Below are positions 1 to 13,400 of a DNA stretch of 64,000 bases, in pieces. Position numbers and translations under genes: made by a program. The notes below the pieces were generated by a model. It saw only the letters and a program-made list of their open reading frames with translations, had not been told where the DNA came from and made no database searches. The DNA is from Chloranthus sessilifolius. Lineage: Eukaryota; Streptophyta; Magnoliopsida; Chloranthales; Chloranthaceae. The stretch spans positions 148,594,060 through 148,658,059 of the forward strand of contig CM037586.1 in NCBI GenBank assembly GCA_021018995.1, written 5' to 3'. How positions within the stretch are numbered: position 1 is the first letter of the stretch; every line of letters starts with the position of its first letter.

Positions 1-1644
1 TTTGTGTTATGGGAATTAATCAATTGAAACCATAGTTTATCCAAATTTAGTGTTAGTGATCATTTTGATATTCCCAGTTAATTAATTAATTAATTAATAT
101 TATTTATTTATTTATGTGAATAATCAGAGCATTGTGCATAATAACCACAGCAACAACATAATTTCATCTCGTCTTGAAATTCCATATCAATAATAATATA
201 CTTAGCCTTACTTGAATGCAACATTTGCAACTCAACTGGTTTGTTTGGGGCAGGATTGACTATGATTTTGACCTCTATGATTTGTACTTGTCACTGATGT
301 CTTAACTTTTGTTTGTATTTTCACGAGCAAGTGACTCTTCTTTAGATTTATTCCTATCATCATCACCATCCCCACCACCTGCCCTTTTCTATCTATTTGT
401 GGTCAGCTTTGCAAGATTTATTTCTCCACTTGTTTCTGTTCGAGGCTAAACTCTTTGTTACTCCACAATATTTTTTTTCCTATATCTTCATCTGTTTCAC
501 TTCTTGAATAGAAAATATGACATGTTGCTTTTTTATATGATATATCTTCTTCTTCTCTTTCATTTCCGACCTTGAGCTTGGCTTTGCAAATGAAGGTGTC
601 CAAATATCTTATTGAGAGTAATGTCGAATGGATCTTGAGTAATATATTATATCTACATGTTAATATTGAAAACTACTCTTGTAGCTCTCCAATCTCCAAT
701 CATTTACTTGGTGGAGCATAATTTTTTTCAAGGCCCTAGGTAGCTTAACCTATGAAGACTGCATTTCCTGACTGAGAGACCGTTTGCTCATATTTCTATA
801 TTGGTATAGAAAAATATATGTGGCGTATATGGGACATTAACTTGTGGAGATGAATAATTAAGGGTATTACAATATGAATCATGAATATAGGATGAGAGAT
901 TATAAAAGCATTGACCTTATAGGCTACTAATATGCCACCCCTAGAACTATCAAGGGGGGATACTTCATTCATCCAAACTGACGAGCTTGGTCTACATATA
1001 GTGTTTGTTTTTTGTTTTTATTCATTTGATCCCTATGCCCGTTTTTGATCACCCACAATTTTGAGCAATTTGACATTCAAGTGTGGTTAAATTATCTAAA
1101 CCTCAAGGGGCAAAAACGTTGTTCCTCACAGTTTTGATCACATGCATTCGCCCGACTATTCCACAAAATATACCGAATATTCCACAAAATCCTCAAAATA
1201 TGATCATTGTCCCTCCAGTATTCTCCATTTGATCCAGCCAAAACAGAGAACAAATTTTCTTTTCAATATCCTGATGCTGGCATTCATTGATAATATTCTA
1301 GAAAATGTGCCTTGGTACACTTGTGATGATTTTATTTATTTATTATTATTTTTTTAAACTTTTTGTGGGGAAGGGAGAATCACTTGTCGTCTAGGAAGCA
1401 CTGGTGCGGGTACGGCGATACGGCAATTTAAAAAAAAAACAAGGTATGGGTACGGCGGGGGTACTTATATTAAAAAATTATTTTATATATTTATATATTT
1501 TAAGCTATTTTTAAATGTAAAAAATAGTTAATAATTGTAAAAAATTATTTTATGTATATTTTTGGGTATACATGACGGGCATGTGAGTCGGGCCCTTCAA
1601 AAATCTGGTCACGTGAGTCGGACCAATCACATATCAAGTTTTAT
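1..1644. other. AT-rich upstream region, no gene seen
   Basis: No convincing exon is visible. Open frames here are short and have no recognisable domain. Around 1395-1460 there is a GGTACGGCGATACGG-type repeat. Related CCCGTACCCGTATCC sequence lies at about 2545-2580, so an old transposon remnant may span the start of the next gene. The stretch 1440-1560 is almost pure A/T. Confidence 0.6.
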
Positions 1645-2080
1645 GGGACTGACTATCCTGACCGTCATTTAAGCACCAAATGATTTTAAGCACCATTTAT
1701 TGGCATGATCTTGGAAATTCATACCGTCAAAGTGATATATCATCATTTGAAGGCCTATGGGTAAAAAAATACACATTTTTGGGAGATTTGAACCATCTGA
1801 TTTGTGCATTTAATGTCAACAGTTGTTCGTAATTTTGATGGCTGATATTGAAGTTCACTGATCAGTTGATTTATATCCACTTATAAACATGATCCTTTGG
1901 CTGCGACATGTTCCAATGAGGGATTGCTACTTGGGCAATTTAGATTGATTATAGATGTGTGCTACATGGCACAATGATAAATCATGCTTCAATGGTGTGA
2001 GATATAAAATGACATTTCAATGGTGGGAGATCATTTATACAATTGTTTTAGGTGTATATGATGGTGAGATGAGTCGGGCC
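1645..2080 (-). mobile_element. Mutator-like MITE beside the BOP1 start
   Basis: This segment matches the reverse complement of the element at 21560-22020 along nearly its whole length. Shared landmarks include the end GGGACYGAC, the TTTAAGCACCAAATG motif, the central TTTTGATGGCTGATATT and the far end around GGTGRGAGATCATTT. It is non-coding and has drifted clearly. Its right end is about 30 bp from the proposed BOP1 start codon, so it may supply part of the promoter or 5' UTR. Target-site duplication could not be resolved. Confidence 0.6.
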
Positions 2081-2108
2081 CTTTAAACAGAGAGAAAACA
2101 AAACCCTT

Positions 2109-2255
2109 ATGCGAAGGGCCTTCGCTGAATTGCAGCCAAAAAAAAAAAAAAACCTTCGCAGGAAGAAGAAGAAGAAGATGAAGATGAAGAAGAGGAAAGA
2201 AAGGAAAAATAAAATGGCATCTGATTTGAGAATGCCTTCGCAGGGAGCGCAACAG
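2109..2255 (+). CDS. BOP1: Proposed first coding exon of BOP1
   Basis: Exon 2 (3021) has no in-frame ATG: the frame meets TGA just upstream of the TTGCAG acceptor, so an earlier exon is needed. The open frame from ATG 2109 runs to a CAG|GTACGC donor at 2255 after exactly 49 codons. That matches phase 0 of exon 2. Its product is strongly basic (KKRKERKNK), as expected for a nucleolar N-terminus. In-frame ATGs at 2178 and 2214 are alternative starts. The A15 run at about 2139-2153 inside the exon is odd and favours the 2178 start. No TATA box was identified. Confidence 0.55.
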
Positions 2256-5200
2256 GTACGCCCTCTGTTACTTCTTCTTCTTCTTTTTTTTGCCCCTCCC
2301 TTTTGCAACCCTAAAAAAGAGCCAGAACTTTTGCTCTTATTCTTCTTCTTTTTTTCCCTTCCTTTTGCAACCCTAAAAAAGAGCCAAAGAAAAGCAGCTG
2401 CAAACCGATTTCAGGCCCTAATAAGGTAACCCTAAAAAATAGGGACTGAAATAAAAAAAAAATTCAAATAATTAAACTTTGTATCCCGGCCGTATTGTAC
2501 CTGATTTTTTTTTTGTGGAAACTTGTGGGATATACATGCATGCGTATCCCGTACCCGTATCCGATACGTATAGGATACAAGTACAGATGTGCGATGAAAA
2601 TGAAATACTAGAGTCACATATTTGATACACTCACAAATAATATCTTAGTGCTACAGTATGTGCTTCTGCCCCAAGGTCATTTGCAGATGAAAGGAATCTG
2701 TTAGAAGATTTTAAGTCGTAACATGTATTATAAGATAAATTTTTGTTTGGTGGCTCGGAATCAATTGTTTGGTAGTTAGGGCATTTGAATTCTTGTGAAT
2801 TGATATTTTTTAGATGACAGTTGGTGGTGCTCCCACTTGTTTTTTTACGAGGATCAACATCTTAATAAACATTTCCATTATGAAGTTATAATAAATCTAT
2901 GATATATATTATTATTTGTATCCCTTGGTGTGTGAATCTATTTGTCCAGTCTCCCATATGTTCCTCTTTTCTTAATGGTAGTCAAGCCCCTCCATGAGAT
3001 GATATTGAATTTTATTGCAGGAACTTTCCAAGTATGACAATAGTGAAGAATCAATAGAAAAAGATTTTGATCAGGAAGTTATGGTTGAAGATAATGAAGA
3101 GCATCAAAGAGCAGACGAGAGTGAATCTTCAGACGATGAGGTACCTGGTAATCGTCTATTTTTTGTTTTCTCTATAGCATTGTCAGAATTCTGAACTGTG
3201 ACACTGATTGAGAATTGTTAGGCAAAATTCAGGAAAATAAGAAAAGATTAAAGAATAGGAGAAAGTACTAGACAGGTGAGGAAAATATAACAAGAAGTAC
3301 TAAAAGTACCATATAATTAAAATAGTCATTATTTAATTTATATTAAATTGCGATATTGGCAAATAATGTAATGTGAATAGAGATACAATCTTCAAAAGAA
3401 AACATTTATGATTTAATCATTATTTTTCCCCACAAGATAAGGAGATTTTGATGACAGACTTCCATAGTTTCATATGCATCTTCATTTTTTCTCCATTGGG
3501 GTATATTATTAAGTACGGTCAGGAAAATTACGTAATTTCCATTGCAGGATTTTGCTACGATTATCAAAAATGGAGATGCTTATGGTTTAGAAGATCAAGA
3601 TCATATTGCTGAAGCACATACAGTTGAAGAGAGTGATTTCTCAGATGATGAGGTCTATACTATATGCCTGAAATAATTTATATTGCAAATTTTTTTACCT
3701 TTGTAATTGCTTTTTTGCCTCCACTTGATATCTGTTTACAGGAATAATGGGCTATGAGAAGCATTTATAGATAGAGGCCATGAGAAGCTCCCATTTTAGG
3801 CCACATGGCATATCTTTTGAGCAAACCAAATTATTAAACTCGTAGCTTATATTGGGGGCTACCATCGGCCTAAAAAATGATCTATGCACTCTAATATGGA
3901 CGGTTGTGCACGTTTTTTTAGCGGTCGATATTAAAGCGCTGTCATTGGATGGTTCGAGTGTTGTGTGATTTTTGGGCTGAGTATGGTACAAATGATCACA
4001 CATGGAACACACAAAATGATTAAAGACGCCACATGGTCTAAATGGGTTCTTTTCATGGCAATATCTGTGTAGAGCGGTCATAGTAGTCGGTCCCCTCTTG
4101 ATATTATTTTACTTTGGATGACTAGCGTCACTTACCCCATATTAGAAATGTACCAAATGCTTATTTGACTTACGGTTTTGTTTCTGTGAGCTCAAGGCTG
4201 AACCATTATTTCTTCACTCTTGAGATCTATGAAAATTAGTTTTCACAATATTCTTTGGCTCAAAGGCATTTAGGCTGCATATGACATAGCTCTCTGCTAG
4301 CCCCTGCCATAGCAGAGTTCACCTGCTTTAGCAGGTTCCCATCCTCGTTGCTAACATCCTACTACCTTCTTTAGCAGGTACCCATTCTCCTTGATTACTC
4401 CTTGCATAGCAAGAATTATGCAAGATTTACCTGTTCAGTAGTTCTACCCTCCTCTCTACTCACTCCTTGTTAGAGCTGTTTTATTTGCTCTGGTAGGGAG
4501 TTAGTAGAGAGCAGGGAGGTTGATGCTAAAACAGGTAAATCCTCCTTTGCAGGGAGTTAGAAAAAAGAATGGGAACCAACTAAAGCAGGCGAACTCTGCA
4601 ATGGCAGGGGGCTAGCAAAGAGCTATGCCATACACAGCCTTACTACTTTTTAAAAAATGGGAATTTGGTGACAAATTTCTGTAGGTTAATATGCAGCTTC
4701 ATTTTTATTGGATATCTATTGGGGTATATTTAAAAAGTTACGTAATTTCTGTTGCAGGGTTTTGTTAGGAATAGTGAAGATGGAGACATACCTGATGCTC
4801 ATGGGCCAGTTGTTGAAGATGATGTTGCTGAAACACATACAGTTGAAGAGAGCGATTCCTCAGAAGATGAGGTCTGTGTTATATTCCTAATTTCTGAAAT
4901 AATATATAATTGCATATTTTAACCTTTACAATCGCTTTTTGCCTTCACTAGATATCATTTTATAGGAATAATTGGAATAAGAAGCATTTATAGAAAGAGA
5001 CCATGGGAAGCTATTATTTTAGGCTACTTGGCATATCTTTTGAACAATCCAAGTCATCAAAATCCTTGGCAATGTTTGGAGCTACTATGGGACCAAAAAC
5101 ACGGTCATTGGGAAATATGAACTGTCTGATCTATGCACTCTAATATGGATGATTTTGCACATTTTTTTAGTAATCCATATTAAAGTACTCTGATTGGATA

Positions 5201-8200
5201 TAGTTCCTGTGCTATGATATGTGTATTTTTGGGGCTGAGTATGCTACAAGTGATGACCATACACACTTAACGCTTAAATGGTAAGATGTATACCACATTG
5301 TCTGAATAGGTGCTTTTCAGGGCAATATCTCTGCAAAGCGGTCATAGGAGTCGGTCTCCTCTTTATATTATTTTACTTTGGGAGTGACTAGCTTACTCCA
5401 TTTCAGAAATGAAGCAAATGCTTATTTGCCTTAGGGTTCTGTAAAATGAGGACTTTCAGGGAGCTCATGAACCATTTATTTCTTCACTCTTGAAATCCAT
5501 GAAGGTTAATTTTTCATAGGATTTTTTGGTTAAAAGGCATTAAATACTTTTTAAAACGTGGGTGCAACTCTGCCCCCTCCATTTTATTTTCATTTATATA
5601 TTTGCAGGTTACACCTCGAAATACAATTGGAGATGTTCCACTGAAGTGGTACGAGGATGAGGAACACATTGGGTATGACATTAAAGGGAAGAAGATAAAA
5701 AAGCAGGCCCGAAAGGATAAGCTTGATTCATTTCTAGCTGGAGCTGATGATTCAAAAAATTGGTGGGCTTTTATTTTTTCCAAAAACTTTTCGTGCTTCT
5801 CTTTTGATTTAAATTTCTTCTAAACATATTTACTTATGACTGCCATATTGAGATAAAAGGATTAGTCTGAGTTGTTGGACATGCTGCTTTAAAAGTCACT
5901 TTTAATTTGAATCCTGCTAGATATATTTTATTTATGACCGACATGGCGACATATAGAGACAAAAGGATTAGTCTGAGTTGTTGGACATGCTACTTTAAAA
6001 ATATGGATTTTGCTACCGTATCAAATTATCATGACTTAATAATTTACTTTTAAATGATCTTTTGTGCTGTAGCCTGTAGGGCACTTGGATAGGAATGCTT
6101 TTATTGTATCGTTATGGCTCTTTTTATTTTCCAGTAGCAAACTTTCTACCTTATTGTTTGGGGGAGACTGAGTTAAATAATTCTGCCTTCTATATCACAT
6201 GTTACACTGAGATCCATCTCTTAGTTCTTGGGCATGATTACTTAATGCACTTGGTTTGATTTATCAAATTCTTTGGAAGCTTTAAAAAATTGGCATTTTT
6301 TCCTCACTGTGAGAATCATTTATATGACTAGCATTGGACATAGGTGTTCACGTGTTAGAGAGAGACACACATCAGGGAATCTGGCTTGGAAGCCACCTAA
6401 TTTTGGGCATCCTATTTGTTTGTACAGAAATAAATAAAAAATTTAAGAAAATAAAAATATCAGAGACTAAAGTACTTTACAATGAGTTCTATCAGGATGT
6501 TCACTTAGAGGGGGCCATTTGTCTAAGATATGCTCTCCTAGGCTTTACTTGACCTAGGTGAACACTTGGTTGTGTAGGATTCACTTTGGTTCCAGGTGAC
6601 TGCCTCCGACTTGAAGAAGTAATTTCCTTACTTCCCACTTTACAGCTATGTATCTTGCGTAACGATGGCTGCTACATACCTAGGGTTCATGTGAATATGT
6701 CTTTTCACTTGTTTTGTGTAATAAAGCCTTTGGTATCTTGTGATTCTTCCAAAGGCGGATTCATCTGTTGTTCTAAATTGATAGTAAATCTCTTGGCTCT
6801 CCGTTAAATCTGTGTATGGAGTTGTTTGATCCATTTGACTGCAACTTGTATAGTGTTGTTTGTTGCATGATAACAATGATTTGACTGCAACTTGTGCTTG
6901 CTTATTCACTGGCCTGGTGAAATTTCTCCTTTTCTTTTTATGTCTTTCTATTTTTGTCTTAGTGGCCTTTAGGCCGGTGACTGTTTTTGTTTTTGGCATG
7001 CTAGCCTCTCGCTATGCTGGGTTTTTTTTTTGTTTGCTGCTGTACTTTTTCCTTATTTATTATATTGCATTAAAACAAGGCCATTATCCAGTGCGCGTCC
7101 CGTATGTTCGGGGTGTTGGGAGTGGTGGACGGGATACAGACCTAGCCTTTGCCTTCGTTGACACAAATTGGCTGCTCTTTGGACTCGAACCCGTGTCTTC
7201 ACAATTGACAGTCCAAGCCTTTTACCTTTGGAACAAGCAATTGCCCCTATTTATTATACTACATTATTAAAGATAAAGTAAAACAATGATTTACTGATAT
7301 ACAATTGGTATCGTGGAAAACGGCAACAGTTCATTGCCTATTTTTTCCCCTATAATCAGATTTGTCGTTAGGGTCACCAATGCTAGGTGGCATCCTATAC
7401 TGGTCATATCAGATATATTTAGTGATCATTTTTGGGGGCAGTTTTTCGCATCATAATGTGCAGTCTGCTTTAAGTACACCAAAATTCTGTTTTTGCAATA
7501 GATAATTGTATCCTTCATTTACAAAAGGATCATGGTCATTATCATGTTTTTGCTTCTAAAACTGCATGTAATCTGTGTTGCATTAGATGGTTTATGGGAA
7601 GTTTTTTTCACATCCTGATGAGATATTAGAAAACGGAGCATGATAATTTTTGGGTTTCCTAGTTGACTATAAAAACTTTTGTTGTAAGAAGCTTGATCAA
7701 ATACCTAACCTATTAGTATAGGTAAAAGGTTTATCATATCTATGTGTTGTCCATTCAGGAGAAAAGTTTATGATGAATACAATGATGAGGAGGTGGAGCT
7801 GACAAAACAGGAGACTAAGATTATTCGTCGATTGCTCAAGGGAAGAACTCCACATGCTGAAGTCGATCTATATGCGGTCTGTAATTGGTCGAAGTTTCTC
7901 ACTGTTCATACTTTATTAGTCGTAAAGTAATAACTTGGTTATCACCTTCTGGATCAGTTTTCTTTCTTCATTTATCTTAAGTGCTTGTGCTATATATATT
8001 TTTCATGCAGCCTTATGTTGATTGGTTCACGTGGGATGACAAAAAGCACCCACTATCAAATGCACCTGAACCAAAGAGACGATTCATTCCTTCGAAATGG
8101 GAACATAAAAAGGCAAGTTTTCACGCCAGACGCATTTTTTTCTTCTTCTATTGAATATTCTTCATGATATATATGAAACTTTGGTGAGTCAAATTAAGTG

Positions 8201-8920
8201 TTGAACATGGGTTTGAAACTCATACCTGTATCTAAATGTTTATTGCACAAGTATTCCCCCTAATTAATGTTCTCTGTCTTCTCTAATTCTTTCTGGCACT
8301 GATTTCAGCTGAGTGGTGTGGTTTACTAATATCCAAATGATATTTCTTGCTCTAATAGATTATAATACTTAGAATAATCGAATACAACTATTTATGTATT
8401 TAACACTGAAAATCATTTGTTTTATTGTTATATTTCTATTTTATTTGACAATTTAAGCTAGCCAATGGAATGACACACTTACTTTATGTAACTGTCCAAT
8501 ATGAAACATTCCTTCGTCTTGTTACCTTTTTTTTTTTTTTTGCATGCATCCTTTTTGAACTCCCACTCTTATGCCTTGCAAGTATAGAACAAGGCTCTGC
8601 CATTTTTAGCACCTTTTTCAACTAGATCGACATGATTGGAGTTGCTTTTCCCTGAAACCTATCTTAGTAAAATGACAAAGTGACCTATAAAATAATTCTA
8701 AATTAAACCAGACAAATAATATTTTAAACCCTTTTTTTGGAATTGTCCATAAATTAATAATAAAAAAGGAAACCTACTTGTAATATTTAGGAATTCATGG
8801 AATTAAGGAAAAAGAATGAAAATCCCAAATATAGTTTCTTGAGGTCGATTTTGTTAAGAAGAAAAGGGAATCTGAAGATTCCTAAAAGTGGTGAGAAAGA
8901 GAGGTAGAGGAACCATGTAG

Positions 8921-8972
<52 letters not shown>

Positions 8973-10416
8973 GTGGTCCCCGCCTATTGTTTCCGTGACC
9001 ACTAAAAGCACCTTGATTTATGTGAATTCTGGATAACGAACTGTAGAAACTTGGGAGAGGAGGAAGAGACCATGATGATTGGCGAGAAGCCATTTGACAC
9101 ATCCAGATGCAAGTTAATCAGCTAACACAGTTGTAGTTGCGTCGAGAAGGAACCTTTTGTCAAATCTCAAGATCCTCATGTGGGACGACACTGAAGATGC
9201 CCCAGATCAAGTCCCAATGACAAATCAACAAATGGATTGTGATTTGAAATGCTGTTGAGGACTCAAATAAGAGTCTTATGAATATCAATGAAAGGATCAC
9301 AATATGGATTATGAAAAGGAAGTAGACCATCCAACAGGTAAAGATCAATAGTCCGACGAAGATCGGCCGGTGGAAAAGTTGTAGATCACCTAACCATTGA
9401 TGATCAATTGGTCAATGAGGATCCTACTGTTGTAACTATAGTTGATCGATTCTTAATTGACGATCAACAGTTAGATCCTCACCTAAGTAGCAATCAACAT
9501 ATAATTTGAGAGAAGGATGATTTTGTTTGCAAAGTGGGACAATATATGTAGATCCTCAATCATAGTGGGATCATCAAAAGGAGGACTGTTGAGAATGTTA
9601 CTAGAGCCTTCAGATCATGGAAAATGAAGGGAAAGATTCATTGTACCACAGAGTGGCATGATGAATGGGTCACAATTCATGGTAGGTTTACATCATCAAC
9701 TTCAAAAGAAACCACTTAAATTGAGGGAGGGAAGACGAGGAGAATCAAAATTGAGGACAAGTTTCCCCAACCGAGGGATAAGTGATTTGATTGTGAAGGA
9801 GATGTTGATGAGAAATTCAATGAAGAGACTAAAGAAGATGAGGGAGAGAAGTGGAGAAGAAGGCTTTTTCACTATTATAAACTGGTTGTTGTTAGGCTGT
9901 CTAACAGCCCATAACAGGGCCATAACAGACCTATTAATAGGTTTAAAGGCGCCGTTGAGTTGGTTTTTAATGGCATTCAAGAACCCAACAGATCAATGGG
10001 AAGAGGCCCAAGGAAGGCAACAGCAACCTGATGACTTATAAGTCATTTCATGAGTCTTAAGCGACTCAAAGTTGAGAATAGAAGAAGAGAAAATGACGAT
10101 AAAAATCTCGAGATCTCTCTGATATGCATTTGGGAGTTGACCATTTTTCGTTGACTTGAAAGTAGAAAAAACAGGAGACTTCTGGAGTAAGAGGATCTGG
10201 TTTTAATTATTTTATTGGCTTCTATTTTCCCGAAGTTGGAGATTTTCTTCAGAGTCACTATTAATTAGGAGTCCTATCTCAACTAGGAAACTAAATAAGA
10301 TAGGCGAGGTCTTTATTTGAGAGGGAGAAAACTAGAAACAACATTATATGGATGTGTTGACCTTGCACAAAAGTTGGACTTTAAGGTTGTGGCTACGGAA
10401 AATTTATTATGTGCGT

Positions 10417-10470
<54 letters not shown>

Positions 10471-13400
10471 GTCTTATTATAAATAACAGTTTTTAAATAT
10501 TTAATAAAAAGATTCCTCTTGAGTTTTGAAAATCGAAAATTCTCCTTGGATCTCGTCGGTTAAGTTACCCCTTGTTTATCAAGTTCGTTGCGCTCTCAAT
10601 CTTTTGTAATGGATCGCATTGAAGGTATGCTAACTATTTGTTTTATTTTCTTCTTTTTATGATCTACTTTTTTTGGCCTGTATCACATGCCATCCCTTGG
10701 GTTAGTATATGGAGTGCGACAGTTCCTTTAGGGTAATTTGCTTCGCTTGGACCACCATGTGGGAGATGACCTTAACCGTTGATCACCTCAAAGGCTCCGA
10801 TATGGTAGTCATCATGTCCGGAATAGGGTTAGCGTGCGATTTTCCTGCATCATTTTCCCTACCAGACTTGGAAATATGATATATCACATTTTTTCACATT
10901 GCTGTTTCACCTTTGAAGTTTGTAACTTTGTAACTTTGTAACTTTGTAGTACTTCTTTCAAATGGGTTTTTCTAGTTATGTTGGTGAGTCTATTGGCACT
11001 TCGAGCAATGGGGTATTTCCTATATGAGGTTGTTTACCTTAGAAAATTTACCCGGTTGATATACGTACTAAGTTGTCCCTACTTATTGATTGTCACTAAC
11101 CCTAGATCCTTCGCTCTCATAAATGAATCAATACTTTCTACTCGAGCTCCATCATGTACTATGTACATTACAACCGAACAAAAAACGGGGATCCTAGTGG
11201 AACATAACAAACTATGTTAAGTCAAGAGCATTTTCGTTGATATATAAAATGATGGATGTAAGAACCCACAATCGATCGCATCCTTCAAGTTGCATGTTGC
11301 TTTCTACCACATCGTTTGAAACTAAGTAATTACAATAATTTGGAAGCTTTAGAAGGAAAGAAATGATTGGATTGATTTTTAAACGCTTTTATTTGGTTTC
11401 TTCATCCCCGAATTACAAAGATGTGAGATGTGATGATTTGAGGAGATGTTTCAAAAATTTCCTACAAGTTGAAGTTAGTTGAGAGATGGCTGCTGCCTCA
11501 GCCGGGCTGTCTCAAGCTAAACTTTGATGGCTACTAGGGAACCTGAGACCTGCGGGAGGTGGGGATATCATTTCTGACCAGTCCAGAAAATTCCTGTTTC
11601 GCTTACTTATGCCCTGTTGGTATGTGCATCTCTACGGAAGCTGAGTTTTGGGATGCACGTTACAGACTGCAGGGTTTACAGTTGACGAGGCAGCTTCCCT
11701 TGCCATTGAAGGGGATTTCGTGTGTCACTAGTTTGCTGAAATCTGAGAGAATGGTGTGGGGGCTTCTTAGTCGTATTATGGAAGCACAAAAAATATGCAT
11801 CATGTTCATCTCAACAATAACTTGAAGGCAGATGTGCTCGCTAAATCAGGTGTAAATCACATATCTTTTGTATTTGCAATCCCACATTTCTTGAATGAGG
11901 CGTGAACCTCTTGGAGTTGGCTTATCCATGTTGTACTCCCTCATGTTTTCTCTTTTGTTTAAAAAACTTCCATGCTATTTACCAAAAAAAAAAAGATAAG
12001 CAATTTTTATCCTTTGTGGTCTACAGTCAAAGTTATGAGAAGCTAATTGCTATTACCAGTGCTGTTTCAACTTAATTTTCTCATTATCGAATTGCTGATT
12101 CTGAATCTGGATTTTAGTTTCAATTATGTCAACTGTTGTATCTCTCTCAATTATGTAAGCTATTTAAGCTAGATTCCTATAACTTGGTTGTTGTGTAGTA
12201 ATAAATTGATGAAAATGTTTTCTTACTCATAATAGAGGTGCTTCCTCCACTCTTTGGATCTGATTCCCTTTGGTGATTGTTTTTCCTGGGTTTAGGTTGT
12301 TGAATATGTTAGAGCAATACGGAAGGGTTTAATAAAGTTTGACAAACCTAAGGAAGAGTCACGCTTTTATCTATTGTGGGGAGATGATTCTAGCTCAAAA
12401 GAGAAGGCAGGGCATGGATTAAGTTATATTCCGGCACCAAAACCAAAATTGGCAGGTATTTACCTTTTGCTGCAGTAATCTTTCTGAATACAATGTAAAA
12501 ACAGGGAAGTCCATAAGTGTATAGGTGTTCTCAATTCTGGATTATAACCGCCTTTTAAATTTCGTGAAGTTAAGTTTTAAATTATCATTGTGTCTATTGG
12601 TTCCATGGCTTGTATTATACATCTGATTAAGTACACATTTGTCATTTTCTGAATCCCTACTTCTTTTGGTGTTTAAAAATACAATTTCCCCTACCCCATT
12701 TCGAACCCATCATTTCTTACATTATAATTTCCGTTCTCAGGTCATGAGGAATCATACAATCCTTCTATCGAGTATGTCCCTACGCAAGAAGAGATCAATT
12801 CCTACCAGCTGATGTATGAGGAAGATCGCCCTAAGTTTATTCCAAGAAGGTACCGTGGTCTTCACTCAAATTCTTATTGTTCAATAGCCACTACCTGTAC
12901 CTGTTTTATTTAATACTTTGACTATCTTAATCTATTAATCCTATCAAAACGGTTTGTGCTTTGAACAGGTACCAATCTCTTAGAAATGTACCGGCATATG
13001 AGAATGCTCTGAAGGAAGGATTTGATCGCTGTTTAGACCTTTACTTATGCCCTAGAATAAGAAAGAAGCGTGTAAGGAAGCCCATGCAATAGAAGCTATA
13101 TTAGCACCATATCAATTGTTGTTTTTGATTGTTTTTTCATAAGACCAGTCATACTCTTTTGAAATTTTTTTGAAGACAATTAAATTTGTTCGTTTATCAA
13201 CTTCTCAGATTAATATCGACCCTGAATCTCTAAAGCCCAAGCTACCAAGTAGGAAAGATCTAAAGCCTTATCCATTGACATGTTATCTCGAGTATAGGGG
13301 CCACAGAGATGCTGTTATGTCGATTGCTATTGAAGTAACAGGGCAATGGATTGCTTCCGGTTTGGAATGCCATTCCTATATCTTAATCTTGTTAATTCCA

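Larger units (their letters stand above)
8113..12295 (+). other. BOP1 intron 7: GC-AG intron with transposon debris
   Basis: Codons require exon 7 to end at AAG (8112), followed by GCAAGT. The nearest GT would break the frame. AAG|GCAAGT matches the minor GC-AG donor class closely, which the normal spliceosome handles. The acceptor is TTTAG at 12291-12295. The 4.2-kb intron holds a (TC)n tract, an unclassified repeat-like stretch at 9.1-10.6 kb, a (GT)n(AT)n tract, short TAACTTTG repeats near 10920-10950, and an L1 LINE 3' end. Confidence 0.85.

Noticed and set aside
2256-2429. Continuation of the BOP1 first-exon frame past 2255
   Set aside because: The extension is poly-Leu/Phe from a pyrimidine-rich intron start, and a good GT donor at 2256 restores continuity with exon 2.
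7090-7235. tRNA gene suggested by a GGGTTCGAGTCC box on the minus strand
   Set aside because: No matching A box or cloverleaf arms could be found; at most a SINE remnant.
9360-9490. Sixth palindrome array (GTTGATCGATT, TTGACGATCAACA)
   Set aside because: Only a few imperfect palindromes with irregular spacing.
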